From Anaerolineae bacterium (GTDB taxonomy: Bacteria; Chloroflexota; Anaerolineae; 4572-78; J111), in contig JAGRBY010000173.1 of NCBI GenBank assembly GCA_020433835.1, positions 1 to 12,132 on the forward strand: a stretch of 12,132 nucleotides of DNA, given 5' to 3'. Both the position numbers and the translations under genes were made by a program. The stretch's first letter is position 1. The number at the start of each line of letters is the position of its first letter. This document shows, piece after piece, positions 1 to 7,265 of this stretch. The notes beneath the pieces were generated by a model. It searched no databases and was not told where the DNA came from. It saw nothing but the letters and a program-made list of their open reading frames with translations.

Positions 1-372
1 GCCTTACAAAGATACAACCTGGCTAATAATATTGAGATCAAACGTGATGGAGCTGAAGCTCTTGATTTTATATTCTGTCGCGGGCGATACTCCCAACGGG
101 ATATTGAAAAAAGACCGAAGATTATCTTGCTTGATCTAAAGCTCCCTAAAATTGACGGTCTGGAAGTCCTTAAAAAGATAAAATCAGATGAACAAACACG
201 CCATATCCCGGTTGTAGTTATGACTTCCTCAAATCAAGAGCGTGATATCGTTGAAAGTTATGAGTTGGGAGTAAATAGCTACATTGTCAAACCTGTTGAT
301 TTCGAACAATTTGCTGATGCTGTACGGACGATAGGATTTTATTGGCTTCTTCTCAACGAGCCGCCCCGTTAA
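1..372 (+). CDS. Rcp1-type single-domain response regulator (5' end missing)
   Basis: The frame is open from the left edge to a TAA stop, giving 123 visible residues; the true start lies upstream of the window. It is a CheY-like receiver that would accept a phosphoryl group from a histidine kinase. Phospho-acceptor Asp is in the [11 protein letters not shown] motif (codon 133-135), the conserved Thr in VVVMTSS, and the Lys in IVKPVD (codon 289-291). The acidic pair of strand beta1 is outside the window. The C-terminal [10 protein letters not shown] is a signature of the Rcp1 family, the stand-alone receivers often paired with phytochrome-type or GAF/PAS kinases. There is no output domain, so it should act by protein-protein contact or as a relay step. 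A TTG at 127 could be mistaken for a start, but it would cut off the first part of the fold. Confidence in the family is high; the partner is unknown and may be upstream or the hybrid kinase 70 bp downstream. Confidence 0.93.
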   Translation, partial: ALQRYNLANNIEIKRDGAEALDFIFCRGRYSQRDIEKRPKIILLDLKLPKIDGLEVLKKIKSDEQTRHIPVVVMTSSNQERDIVESYELGVNSYIVKPVDFEQFADAVRTIGFYWLLLNEPPR

Positions 373-428
373 TTTTAACAGTGTATTCATCTATGTCATC
401 CTACTTTTTAACCATACCCCATTTCACC

Positions 429-433
429 GAGAG
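429..433 (+). promoter_or_regulatory. Ribosome binding site supporting the GTG start at 443
   Basis: GAGAG lies nine bases before GTG 443. The next in-frame ATG, at 467, would begin inside the first beta strand of the receiver (just before the LED motif), so GTG at 443 is the better start. Confidence 0.5.
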
Positions 434-442
434 TTAAGTGCT

Positions 443-3400
443 GTGTTAACACCTCTAAACGTCTTGATGCTTGAAGATAGGCCAAGCGATGCTGAATTAA
501 TTATTTACGAACTTCGTCAGGCCGGATTTGAGCCAAATTGGAAGTGTGTCGAAACCGAGACAGATTACATTGCTCATTTGAATTCGGAAGTTGATTTAAT
601 TTTGTCTGATTACACACTACCCGCTTTTGATGCGCTTCATGCCCTGCATGGATTGCAAAAACGAGGGCTTGATATCCCCTTTGTTGTAGTAACCGGTACT
701 ATCAGCGAAGAGGCGGCTGTGGCCTGTATGAGGGAAGGCGCAGATGATTATCTCTTAAAAGATCGATTGGCTCGGCTTGGAACTGCTGTAAGGCAAGCTT
801 TAGAGCAAAAAGCACTTCGACAAGGTAAGACGCAGGCCCAAACTGCCCTGCGCAAAAGTGAGGCCCGTTTTCGACTATTGGCTGAGAATACTTCTGATAT
901 TGTCTGCCTGCACACTCCTGATGGTCGTTATATTTATATTAGCCCTTCATTTAAACAGGTTTTAGGTTACGAAATTGACTGGATATGTGGGCAGGATCCT
1001 TTTGCTCTTTTTCATCCCGAAGATGCCGATGTTGTTCGAGAGAAGATAGAACAAGCTGTACGGAATGATCAGCCTCTATCGAAAGTTAGTTACCGTATGC
1101 GGCATCACTCTGGCGGCTATATATGGCTTGAAACTGCTGTTCAGCCGGTTTATGACGAATCAGGGCAAATCAGCCATCTTGTCACCTCATCGCGCGATAT
1201 TACAGAGCGTAAAAAAGCAGAAGAAAAATTAGAGCAAAGAGCTGCTCAACTCGCACTCATTAACGAAATTGGGGGGCAAATTGCTGCTGTTTTAGAGCTG
1301 GAAACGCTCTTAACCCGAGCAGCCCGCTTGGTAAAAGAATCGTTTGATTATCATCACGTTGCTTTGTTCTTAATTGAGGGTGAGGTCCTTCGTTTGAAGG
1401 CGGTCGCCGGTTCATATGATCAATATTTCCCAGAAGATCATAGCCAATCTTTAACAAAGGGTATTAATGGTTGGGTTGCTCGCAACGGCGAAAAGCTTGT
1501 GGCCAACGATGTGCAGAATGAGCCTCGTTACACCTCACTTATTGCAGAGCACAGTGTAACCCAGGCCGAGCTATGTTTACCTATCAAGGTGGCTGGTCAA
1601 ACCGTGGGTGTTCTCGATATTCAAAGCCCGCATCGCAATGCGTTTGGTAAAAATGATATTATCGCGATGGAAGCCTTAACAAACCAGATTGCCGTGGCCA
1701 TCAAGAATGCGCATTTGTATGAACAAGCCCAACAAGAAATTATCGAACACCGCGAAACTGAAAAAGCGTTGCGAGAAAGCGAAGAACGTTTTAGGCAGGT
1801 TATCACCTCTATCAGTCATCACGTTTATATGACAGAGGTAACAGCCGAGCAAATTATTGTAAATCGCTATTTATCACCCAATGTCGAAAACTTAACGGGT
1901 TACCCTCTTGCTGAATTTCTATCTAATGGCGGCTTTTGGTCGTCAACAGTTATTCACCCCGATGACCATGGTCTAGAAGTGGCTCACTTAGCCCGTTTGG
2001 CGCGTGGCAAAAATAATCAAATCGAGTATCGCCTTATTAAAGCAAATGGTGATGTAATTTGGGTTCTTGATAACGCCCATGTAGAAAGCAGTGGCACTTC
2101 TCAAATAATTTATGGTGTTGTGAGTGATATTACAGAGCGTAAACAAGCCGAGGAAGAAATTGTCCGGCTTTACCAAGCCGAACGAGCACGCTATCAAGAA
2201 ACCGAAACCCTGCGCCAAGCCGCGTTAGCTTTGGCCTCCATTGTTGATATGGATCAAGTTGTAGAGAGTGTGCTCATCCATCTCCAAAAAGTGGTCAATT
2301 ATGATGGGGCATCATTACTACTATTGCAAGGCGATGTACTGAAAGTAATTGGCACCCAAGGGCTTTTGAAGCCACATAAAGAGGTTGGTCATAAGATATT
2401 GGTAAGCGATAACCCCAATGCAGTAGTCATATTAGAAGGCACCGAACCTCGCATTATAAATGCAACACTAGACGACCTTCTCAATACTGACTACTCAACT
2501 GACCGAGCGAAAAACGCAGTTTATAGCTGGTTAGGTGTCCCTCTACGTTTGGGTGAGCGAGCTATTGGTATCCTATGTCTTAACAAGCATGAGCCTGATT
2601 TTTATACGGAAACCCATGCTCGTTTGGCCAGTGCTTATGCTGCGCAGGCGGTTATTGCTATTGAAAATGCCCGACTCCACACCGAAACTAACCAGCGAGC
2701 ACATCAGTTGGCCGTTATCCATGAGCTTGATCACGCTATCACCGCCAGTTTGCGGATAGATGATGTCTATCAGGTTTTTGCTCGCCATACAAAACGGCTT
2801 ATATCATACCACGCTATGTCCATCATATTGCGAGACAATGATAGTGTAAGTGTCGCTTTTGGAGCCGGAATTAACAGTTTGCCGGTTGGCAAGACAATCC
2901 CTTTAAAGAATTCAGCTGTTGGTCTGGTTATTACGCAGGGCCAGCCCATGATTCGGAATAATATTTCCGCCGATATACGGTTTTCTGAGGATGAAGAAAT
3001 TATTAGCCATGGAACTCACTCAGAAATGATCATTCCTCTTCGCGTTAAACGTTCGGTTATCGGTACCTGGAATATTGGGCATCAACAAATTGGGGCTTAC
3101 AACCCTGACGATTTAGGTGTTGTACAATCTATGGCCGATCAGCTTGCTCTGGCGATAGAAAATGCCCAACTGTTTGAACAAGCTCAACAAGAAATTGCCG
3201 ACCGCAAGCAAGCTCAAGAAGAGTTAGAGGCCGAACGCGCTTCGTTGGCCTACCGTATCGAAGAGCGAACCTCTGAACTGCAAGTGGCCAATAATGAATT
3301 AGCCCGGGCTTCCCGATTAAAAGATGAATTTTTGGCCAGTATGAGCCATGAATTGCGCACCCCTCTCAATGCTATTTTGGGCATGGCCGAGATTTTGCAA

Positions 3401-4474
3401 GATCAAGTCTATGGTCCTGTTACCGAAAAACAGGTAAAGTCGATCCGTACTATTGAGCATAGTGGTCGGCATTTGCTCTCGCTTATCAACGATATTCTTG
3501 ATCTCTCCAAGATTGGGGCCGGTAAATTATCATTAAACCCTAACCCTGTTGTTGTGAAAAATGTGTGTGAGGCCAGTCTTCAATTTGTAAAACAAATGGC
3601 CCATAAGAGCAGAGTAAAGGTTCAAGCCAATTATGACGATGTGGTTCAAACCCTGTTGGCTGATGAGCTACGATTAAAGCAAATTTTAGTTAATCTGTTG
3701 AGTAACGCCGTGAAATTTACACCAGAAGGTGGGCGTGTGGGTTTAGATGTTAGTGGTGATCCAGTCAGGCAGATGGCCAAATTCACAGTGTGGGACACTG
3801 GAATTGGTATTGCTCACGAGGACATGGGCAAACTCTTTCAACCCTTCATCCAACTGGACAGCCGTCTAGCACGAGAATTTTCCGGCACAGGCTTGGGACT
3901 TTCTTTGGTATATCGCTTCACCGAAATGCATGGTGGAAGTGTAGCCGTAGAAAGCGAAGTTGGGCAAGGGAGTCGTTTTACGGTCACACTTCCATGGCAG
4001 CCGCCAACTGGAGAAAAATTGATGTCTAATGATAACTACACTTCGCAAAATGGAAATACAGTGGTGAAAAAAGATAGTAACCGAAGATCATCGCCTGTTG
4101 TCTTGCTGGCCGAAGATAATGAGGCCAATATCGAGACCATGTTTGATTATTTAACGGCCACCGATCACCAAGTTTTTGTGGCACGTAATGGCCTTGAAGC
4201 CACACAAAAGGCCCAAGAACGGCATCCTGACATTATCCTGATGGATATCCAAATGCCGGAAATGGATGGCTTAGAAGCGATTCGATATTTACGAAGTGTT
4301 CCCGATTTAATGTCTATTCCGGTAATAGCCTTAACCGCGCTCGCTATGCCGGGTGATAGAGAACGCTGCTTAGCAGCCGGAGCGAGTGATTATCTCAGCA
4401 AACCGGTAAGTTTGAAGCAGCTCATTGATGTAATTAACGTGCAACTGGAGCGCCGTAATGTGCAATCAGTTTAA
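443..4474 (+). CDS. Hybrid sensor histidine kinase, REC-PAS-GAF-PAS-GAF-GAF-HisKA-HATPase-REC
   Basis: A 1343-residue soluble hybrid kinase with no membrane segment or signal peptide. Domain order by residue: N-terminal receiver 6-120 (E11/D12, phospho-acceptor D56, T84, K106 followed by Asp rather than Pro, in YLLKDRLARL); PAS 140-255 ending RDITERKKAE; GAF 284-425; PAS 446-567 ending SDITERKQAE; GAF 589-745; GAF 760-913; coiled-coil linker about 905-957; HisKA with H-box SHELRTPLN (H969, E970, T973); HATPase with N-box N1088, G1 box DTGIGI 1118-1123, F-box near 1131 and G2 box GTGLGL 1148-1153; Ser/Asn/Lys-rich linker 1190-1217; C-terminal receiver 1219-1338 (E1224/D1225, D1268, T1298, K1320). 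All catalytic boxes look intact, so autophosphorylation and transfer to the C-terminal Asp is expected. The PAS and GAF domains should bind small ligands or mediate contacts; the ligand cannot be read from the sequence, and no PHY domain is visible. The gene follows the Rcp1-like regulator by 70 bp. Confidence 0.95.
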   Translation: MLTPLNVLMLEDRPSDAELIIYELRQAGFEPNWKCVETETDYIAHLNSEVDLILSDYTLPAFDALHALHGLQKRGLDIPFVVVTGTISEEAAVACMREGADDYLLKDRLARLGTAVRQALEQKALRQGKTQAQTALRKSEARFRLLAENTSDIVCLHTPDGRYIYISPSFKQVLGYEIDWICGQDPFALFHPEDADVVREKIEQAVRNDQPLSKVSYRMRHHSGGYIWLETAVQPVYDESGQISHLVTSSRDITERKKAEEKLEQRAAQLALINEIGGQIAAVLELETLLTRAARLVKESFDYHHVALFLIEGEVLRLKAVAGSYDQYFPEDHSQSLTKGINGWVARNGEKLVANDVQNEPRYTSLIAEHSVTQAELCLPIKVAGQTVGVLDIQSPHRNAFGKNDIIAMEALTNQIAVAIKNAHLYEQAQQEIIEHRETEKALRESEERFRQVITSISHHVYMTEVTAEQIIVNRYLSPNVENLTGYPLAEFLSNGGFWSSTVIHPDDHGLEVAHLARLARGKNNQIEYRLIKANGDVIWVLDNAHVESSGTSQIIYGVVSDITERKQAEEEIVRLYQAERARYQETETLRQAALALASIVDMDQVVESVLIHLQKVVNYDGASLLLLQGDVLKVIGTQGLLKPHKEVGHKILVSDNPNAVVILEGTEPRIINATLDDLLNTDYSTDRAKNAVYSWLGVPLRLGERAIGILCLNKHEPDFYTETHARLASAYAAQAVIAIENARLHTETNQRAHQLAVIHELDHAITASLRIDDVYQVFARHTKRLISYHAMSIILRDNDSVSVAFGAGINSLPVGKTIPLKNSAVGLVITQGQPMIRNNISADIRFSEDEEIISHGTHSEMIIPLRVKRSVIGTWNIGHQQIGAYNPDDLGVVQSMADQLALAIENAQLFEQAQQEIADRKQAQEELEAERASLAYRIEERTSELQVANNELARASRLKDEFLASMSHELRTPLNAILGMAEILQDQVYGPVTEKQVKSIRTIEHSGRHLLSLINDILDLSKIGAGKLSLNPNPVVVKNVCEASLQFVKQMAHKSRVKVQANYDDVVQTLLADELRLKQILVNLLSNAVKFTPEGGRVGLDVSGDPVRQMAKFTVWDTGIGIAHEDMGKLFQPFIQLDSRLAREFSGTGLGLSLVYRFTEMHGGSVAVESEVGQGSRFTVTLPWQPPTGEKLMSNDNYTSQNGNTVVKKDSNRRSSPVVLLAEDNEANIETMFDYLTATDHQVFVARNGLEATQKAQERHPDIILMDIQMPEMDGLEAIRYLRSVPDLMSIPVIALTALAMPGDRERCLAAGASDYLSKPVSLKQLIDVINVQLERRNVQSV

Positions 4475-4511
4475 GATTTCAATAGCCTATTCAATTTTTA
4501 TTTCAATAAAA

Positions 4512-4527
4512 CGCTCGGCGAGCGCCG
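4512..4527 (+). other. GC-rich hairpin in the leader of the next gene
   Basis: CGCTC-GGC-GAGCG (4512-4524) forms a five-base-pair stem. An overlapping alternative, CGGC-GAGC-GCCG (4516-4527), is mutually exclusive with it. No T-run follows, so it is not a canonical intrinsic terminator. It lies 34 bases before the ATG at 4561 and stands out as GC-rich within an AT-rich spacer. Its role is unknown. Confidence 0.4.
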
Positions 4528-4560
4528 GTTGCTCTCCATGAGTCAAAGGTAACTAACTAT

Positions 4561-6018
4561 ATGCAGCAAAGCAGTATTATTTTAATCGTCGATGACGAGC
4601 AATATGGTCGAGACACATTAGAAGGTCTTCTCCACAGTCGAGGGTACGAGTTGGTTTTTGCCCGTAACGGTCCCGAAGCACTAGCCAAGGCAGAAATTGT
4701 GACCCCGGATGTGATTTTACTCGATGTCATGATGCCAGAGATGAACGGGTTTGAAGTCTGCCAACGCATTCGAGCCAATCCACGGCTGGCTGAAATCCCT
4801 ATCATTTTATTGACCGCTCTAGGTGATTACGATTCTCGTTTGACCGGTATCAAATCGGGTGCTGATGACTTTATCACAAAACCGTTTGATGCCGTTGAAC
4901 TGCGAGCCAGAATTCATACTACCACCCGTCTCAATCGGTATCGACGGCTTAAGGAACAGCGGGCCAGATTTGAGTGGGTTGTGGACCAAGCCGATGATGG
5001 ATATCTGGTTGTCAACGAACGGGATACAATTTTGTATTGTAATGCGACAGCACGACTTTACCTGGAACTACCGGCTAATGATGAAAAAGTAAGTAGCCGT
5101 TCTTTTATAGAAACTATTCAGCTTCAGCATTACGAACCTCAACCCTTTGAGGCTTGGACAACGTGGCCTAACATTCCCACCAATGAGCTGGCCTTACCAC
5201 GCTATCTGGTTAGGCCCGAAACATCAACAGCTGAAGCTTTTTGGTTGCAAGTAAATATTTTTGAAGGGCCGGCTAAAGCAGAGGCCGGACGGATTATTCG
5301 ATTACGGGATGTTACGCAACAAATGACCTTACAACGGGATATGCGAGGATTTCACGCTTCGGTGCTGCATAAGCTGCGCACTCCGCTGACTATCGCCACC
5401 AGTAGTTTGCAACTGCTTACTGAGCATGCCCAACAGCTGCCTCTTGATGAAATAATTAGTTTTTCAAAAACGGCCTATCTTGGTGTTAAACGGTTAAAGC
5501 ATGTGGTTAATGACGTTCTGCAATATATGCATGTTCCTACTCTGGTAGAACCCGAAGAAGGCTTTAAACTTTCTCAACTGCCGGAGGTAGTAAATCAACT
5601 TTGTGACTCGTTAGGTTTAAGGGACATCACCGTAGCTGAATTAAATTATCCCGAAAATATGCAATTAAAGCTATCGCACCAGGCTGTGGAACTAATACTG
5701 ATTGAAATTTTAGAGAATGCTAAAAAGTTTCATCCCAACCAAAATCCTTCTGTAGAAGTCTCTGTAAGTTATGCTGGTAATGAAAAGATCATTTTGAGGA
5801 TAAGCGACAATGGGCTTACTCTTTCGCCGGAGCAGTTGCGTAAAGTTTGGACACCATATTATCAGGGTGAAAAATATTTTACCGGGGAAATAGACGGTAT
5901 CGGATTAGGCTTATCAATGGTATCTTCTTTGGTTTGGGGGGTAGGAGGCCGGTGTTCCATTTTTAATTGTAGCCCAGGCCCTGGCGTTACAATAGAACTT
6001 GTACTTCCATTAAACTAA
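4561..6018 (+). CDS. REC-PAS-histidine kinase-like protein with degenerate catalytic motifs
   Basis: A 485-residue soluble protein. The receiver at 5-120 is canonical (D11/D12, D55, T85, K107-P108). It is followed by the basic helix RLNRYRRL, a PAS-like region at about 136-256, HisKA at 262-325 and a HATPase-like domain at 365-484. The H-box reads LHKLRTPLT: H270 is present, but the acidic residue normally after the His is K271. The N-box keeps N386 (LENAKKF). The G1 box is DNGLTL (416-421), so the second Gly is replaced by T420. The G2 box GIGLGL (446-451) is intact. Loss of the acidic residue beside the His and of a G1 glycine suggests weak or absent kinase activity, perhaps a pseudokinase or heterodimer partner; this is inference. 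ATG 4561 is chosen because AAAGG sits at 4545-4549 and the receiver starts directly after it. The receiver is a close paralogue of the one at 7266. Confidence 0.92.
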   Translation: MQQSSIILIVDDEQYGRDTLEGLLHSRGYELVFARNGPEALAKAEIVTPDVILLDVMMPEMNGFEVCQRIRANPRLAEIPIILLTALGDYDSRLTGIKSGADDFITKPFDAVELRARIHTTTRLNRYRRLKEQRARFEWVVDQADDGYLVVNERDTILYCNATARLYLELPANDEKVSSRSFIETIQLQHYEPQPFEAWTTWPNIPTNELALPRYLVRPETSTAEAFWLQVNIFEGPAKAEAGRIIRLRDVTQQMTLQRDMRGFHASVLHKLRTPLTIATSSLQLLTEHAQQLPLDEIISFSKTAYLGVKRLKHVVNDVLQYMHVPTLVEPEEGFKLSQLPEVVNQLCDSLGLRDITVAELNYPENMQLKLSHQAVELILIEILENAKKFHPNQNPSVEVSVSYAGNEKIILRISDNGLTLSPEQLRKVWTPYYQGEKYFTGEIDGIGLGLSMVSSLVWGVGGRCSIFNCSPGPGVTIELVLPLN

Positions 6019-6035
6019 ATGATGAAACCGTACCT

Positions 6036-6041
6036 GGAGAG
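6036..6041 (+). promoter_or_regulatory. Ribosome binding site for the kinase gene at 6046
   Basis: GGAGAG ends four bases before ATG 6046. An in-frame ATG-ATG pair at 6019-6024 is closed by TAG at 6043-6045, so 6046 is the first usable start of this frame. The gap from the preceding stop is only 27 bases, which fits co-transcription. Confidence 0.6.
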
Positions 6042-6045
6042 ATAG

Positions 6046-7131
6046 ATGCGAGAACAACCACACATACTTATTGTTGATGATGAACCGACCTCTCGAGACA
6101 CAATGGAGGGTCTACTTTACAAAGAGGGTTACCATTTAACCTTTGCCTCCAATGTCTCTGGTGCCTTAGATCAGCTTGATCAAACTGAGCCGGATGTTAT
6201 TCTTATGGATGTTATGATGCCCGGTATAGACGGCTTTGAAGCTTGTCGTCGCATTAAAAATGACAAACAATGGCAGCATATCCCTCTCGTTTTGGTTACG
6301 GCCCTTAATAGTAAGGAAGATATTGTTCGTGGCCTTGATGCAGGGGCTGATGAATTCTTGTCTAAACCCGTCAACGGCATTGAATTACGGGCCAGGGTGC
6401 GCTCAATGTTGCGTATCAAAAAACAGTACGACGAATTATCAAGAATGTTGCGGCTTCGCGAAGATTTGGCCAGCATGATTGTTCACGATTTGAGAGTGCC
6501 GCTAACCTCTATTTTGGGATTTAGCGAGTTACTCCTGGTGGAAAAAAATGTTGATGAGCAACAGCGTACGGATCTCGAACGAATTTATCATCAAGCGCAG
6601 CGAATGAATAGCTTAATAAACGACTTGTTATTACTGGCTAAGGCTGAATGCGATCAGTTTATCCTCAATCGATCGACTGTAGACATAACCCAACTTGTTC
6701 AAGATGTTGAGCGTGATCATCAAATTATTGCCCAGTCTAAAAAAGTGAAGCTGGTTGTTCAACTGCCTAAACAACCTCAACATATAATGCTCGATAAAAA
6801 TCTTTTCCACCGTGTTCTTGATAATGTGGTTTCAAATGCCTTAAAGTTCTCCCCGGCTAACAGTACGGTTACGTTAAGGGTAGAACAATGTTCTTCAAAT
6901 AGTTCTCATCAACATATTCAGATAAAAGTAATAGATCAAGGTCCGGGTATTCCTCTTGAACATCGTCTTCGGATTTTTAATAAGTTTGAAATTGTAACTT
7001 TAAAACAGCAAAAAGTATCGCAAATCGGCTTGGGATTGGCTTTTTGCAAGATGGTTATGGAGGCTCATGGGGGAGAAATTTGGGTAGAAGATAATATACC
7101 TACTGGGTCAGCTTTTGTTTTACAACTATAG
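6046..7131 (+). CDS. REC-HisKA-HATPase histidine kinase without a PAS or GAF sensor
   Basis: A compact 361-residue cytoplasmic kinase. The N-terminal receiver spans 5-120 (D11/D12, D55 in ILMDVMMPG, T85, K107-P108) and is followed directly by a short helix and HisKA at about 138-203. The H-box is VHDLRVPLTSILG (H147, D148); the Thr of the usual E/DxxT phosphatase motif is V151. The HATPase spans about 243-361: N-box N264, G1 box DQGPGI (297-302), F-box FNKFE (311-315), G2 box QIGLGL (326-331, Gln replacing the first Gly). Motifs needed for ATP binding are mostly kept, so it is probably an active kinase with reduced phosphatase potential (inference). With no separate input domain, the receiver itself is the likely input, making it a receiver-controlled kinase that could be driven by phosphoryl transfer from a neighbour. 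It starts 27 bp after the preceding gene and is likely in the same operon. Confidence 0.93.
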   Translation: MREQPHILIVDDEPTSRDTMEGLLYKEGYHLTFASNVSGALDQLDQTEPDVILMDVMMPGIDGFEACRRIKNDKQWQHIPLVLVTALNSKEDIVRGLDAGADEFLSKPVNGIELRARVRSMLRIKKQYDELSRMLRLREDLASMIVHDLRVPLTSILGFSELLLVEKNVDEQQRTDLERIYHQAQRMNSLINDLLLLAKAECDQFILNRSTVDITQLVQDVERDHQIIAQSKKVKLVVQLPKQPQHIMLDKNLFHRVLDNVVSNALKFSPANSTVTLRVEQCSSNSSHQHIQIKVIDQGPGIPLEHRLRIFNKFEIVTLKQQKVSQIGLGLAFCKMVMEAHGGEIWVEDNIPTGSAFVLQL

Positions 7132-7185
7132 CCACTTGTTGTAACTGAATTTGTATCCTCAATTGTTAAATCAGTAATTCTTCGC

Positions 7186-7200
7186 GATAACCACGTTATC
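7186..7200. promoter_or_regulatory. Short perfect dyad in the spacer before the 7266 kinase gene
   Basis: GATAAC-CAC-GTTATC is a perfect six-base inverted repeat around a three-base centre, in the 134-bp spacer between the genes ending at 7131 and starting at 7266. It is followed by TTTATATGAT, whose TATGAT (7205-7210) resembles a -10 box but has no good -35 partner. It could be an operator half-site pair or a weak attenuating hairpin. It is short enough to arise by chance. Confidence 0.25.
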
Positions 7201-7265
7201 TTTATATGATACCCTGTAATGCCTGCTTATTTAAGTTGGCCGTATTCACTTCTTGAGGAAAGTTT

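Noticed and set aside
127..372. TTG at 127 as the start of an 81-residue protein
   Set aside because: The frame is open further upstream to the window edge and encodes the preceding receiver residues. Starting at 127 would remove the first half of the fold and put the phospho-acceptor Asp at position 3.
1260..2788. Minus- and plus-strand open frames of 60-76 codons inside the hybrid kinase gene
   Set aside because: All lie within a coding frame supported by continuous PAS and GAF domains, and none has a recognisable motif.
443..4474. Phytochrome identity for the hybrid kinase, suggested by GAF domains beside an Rcp1-like regulator
   Set aside because: No PHY domain follows the GAFs and no typical chromophore-binding Cys context is recognisable, so photoreception is not supported.
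4512..4540. Rho-independent terminator after the hybrid kinase
   Set aside because: The hairpin is GC-rich but is followed by GTTGCTCTCC, not a T-run, so it is listed only as a hairpin of unknown role.
4557..6478. Open frames of 77-98 codons overlapping the kinase genes at 4561 and 6046
   Set aside because: They are shadows of receiver and HisKA coding sequence in other frames.
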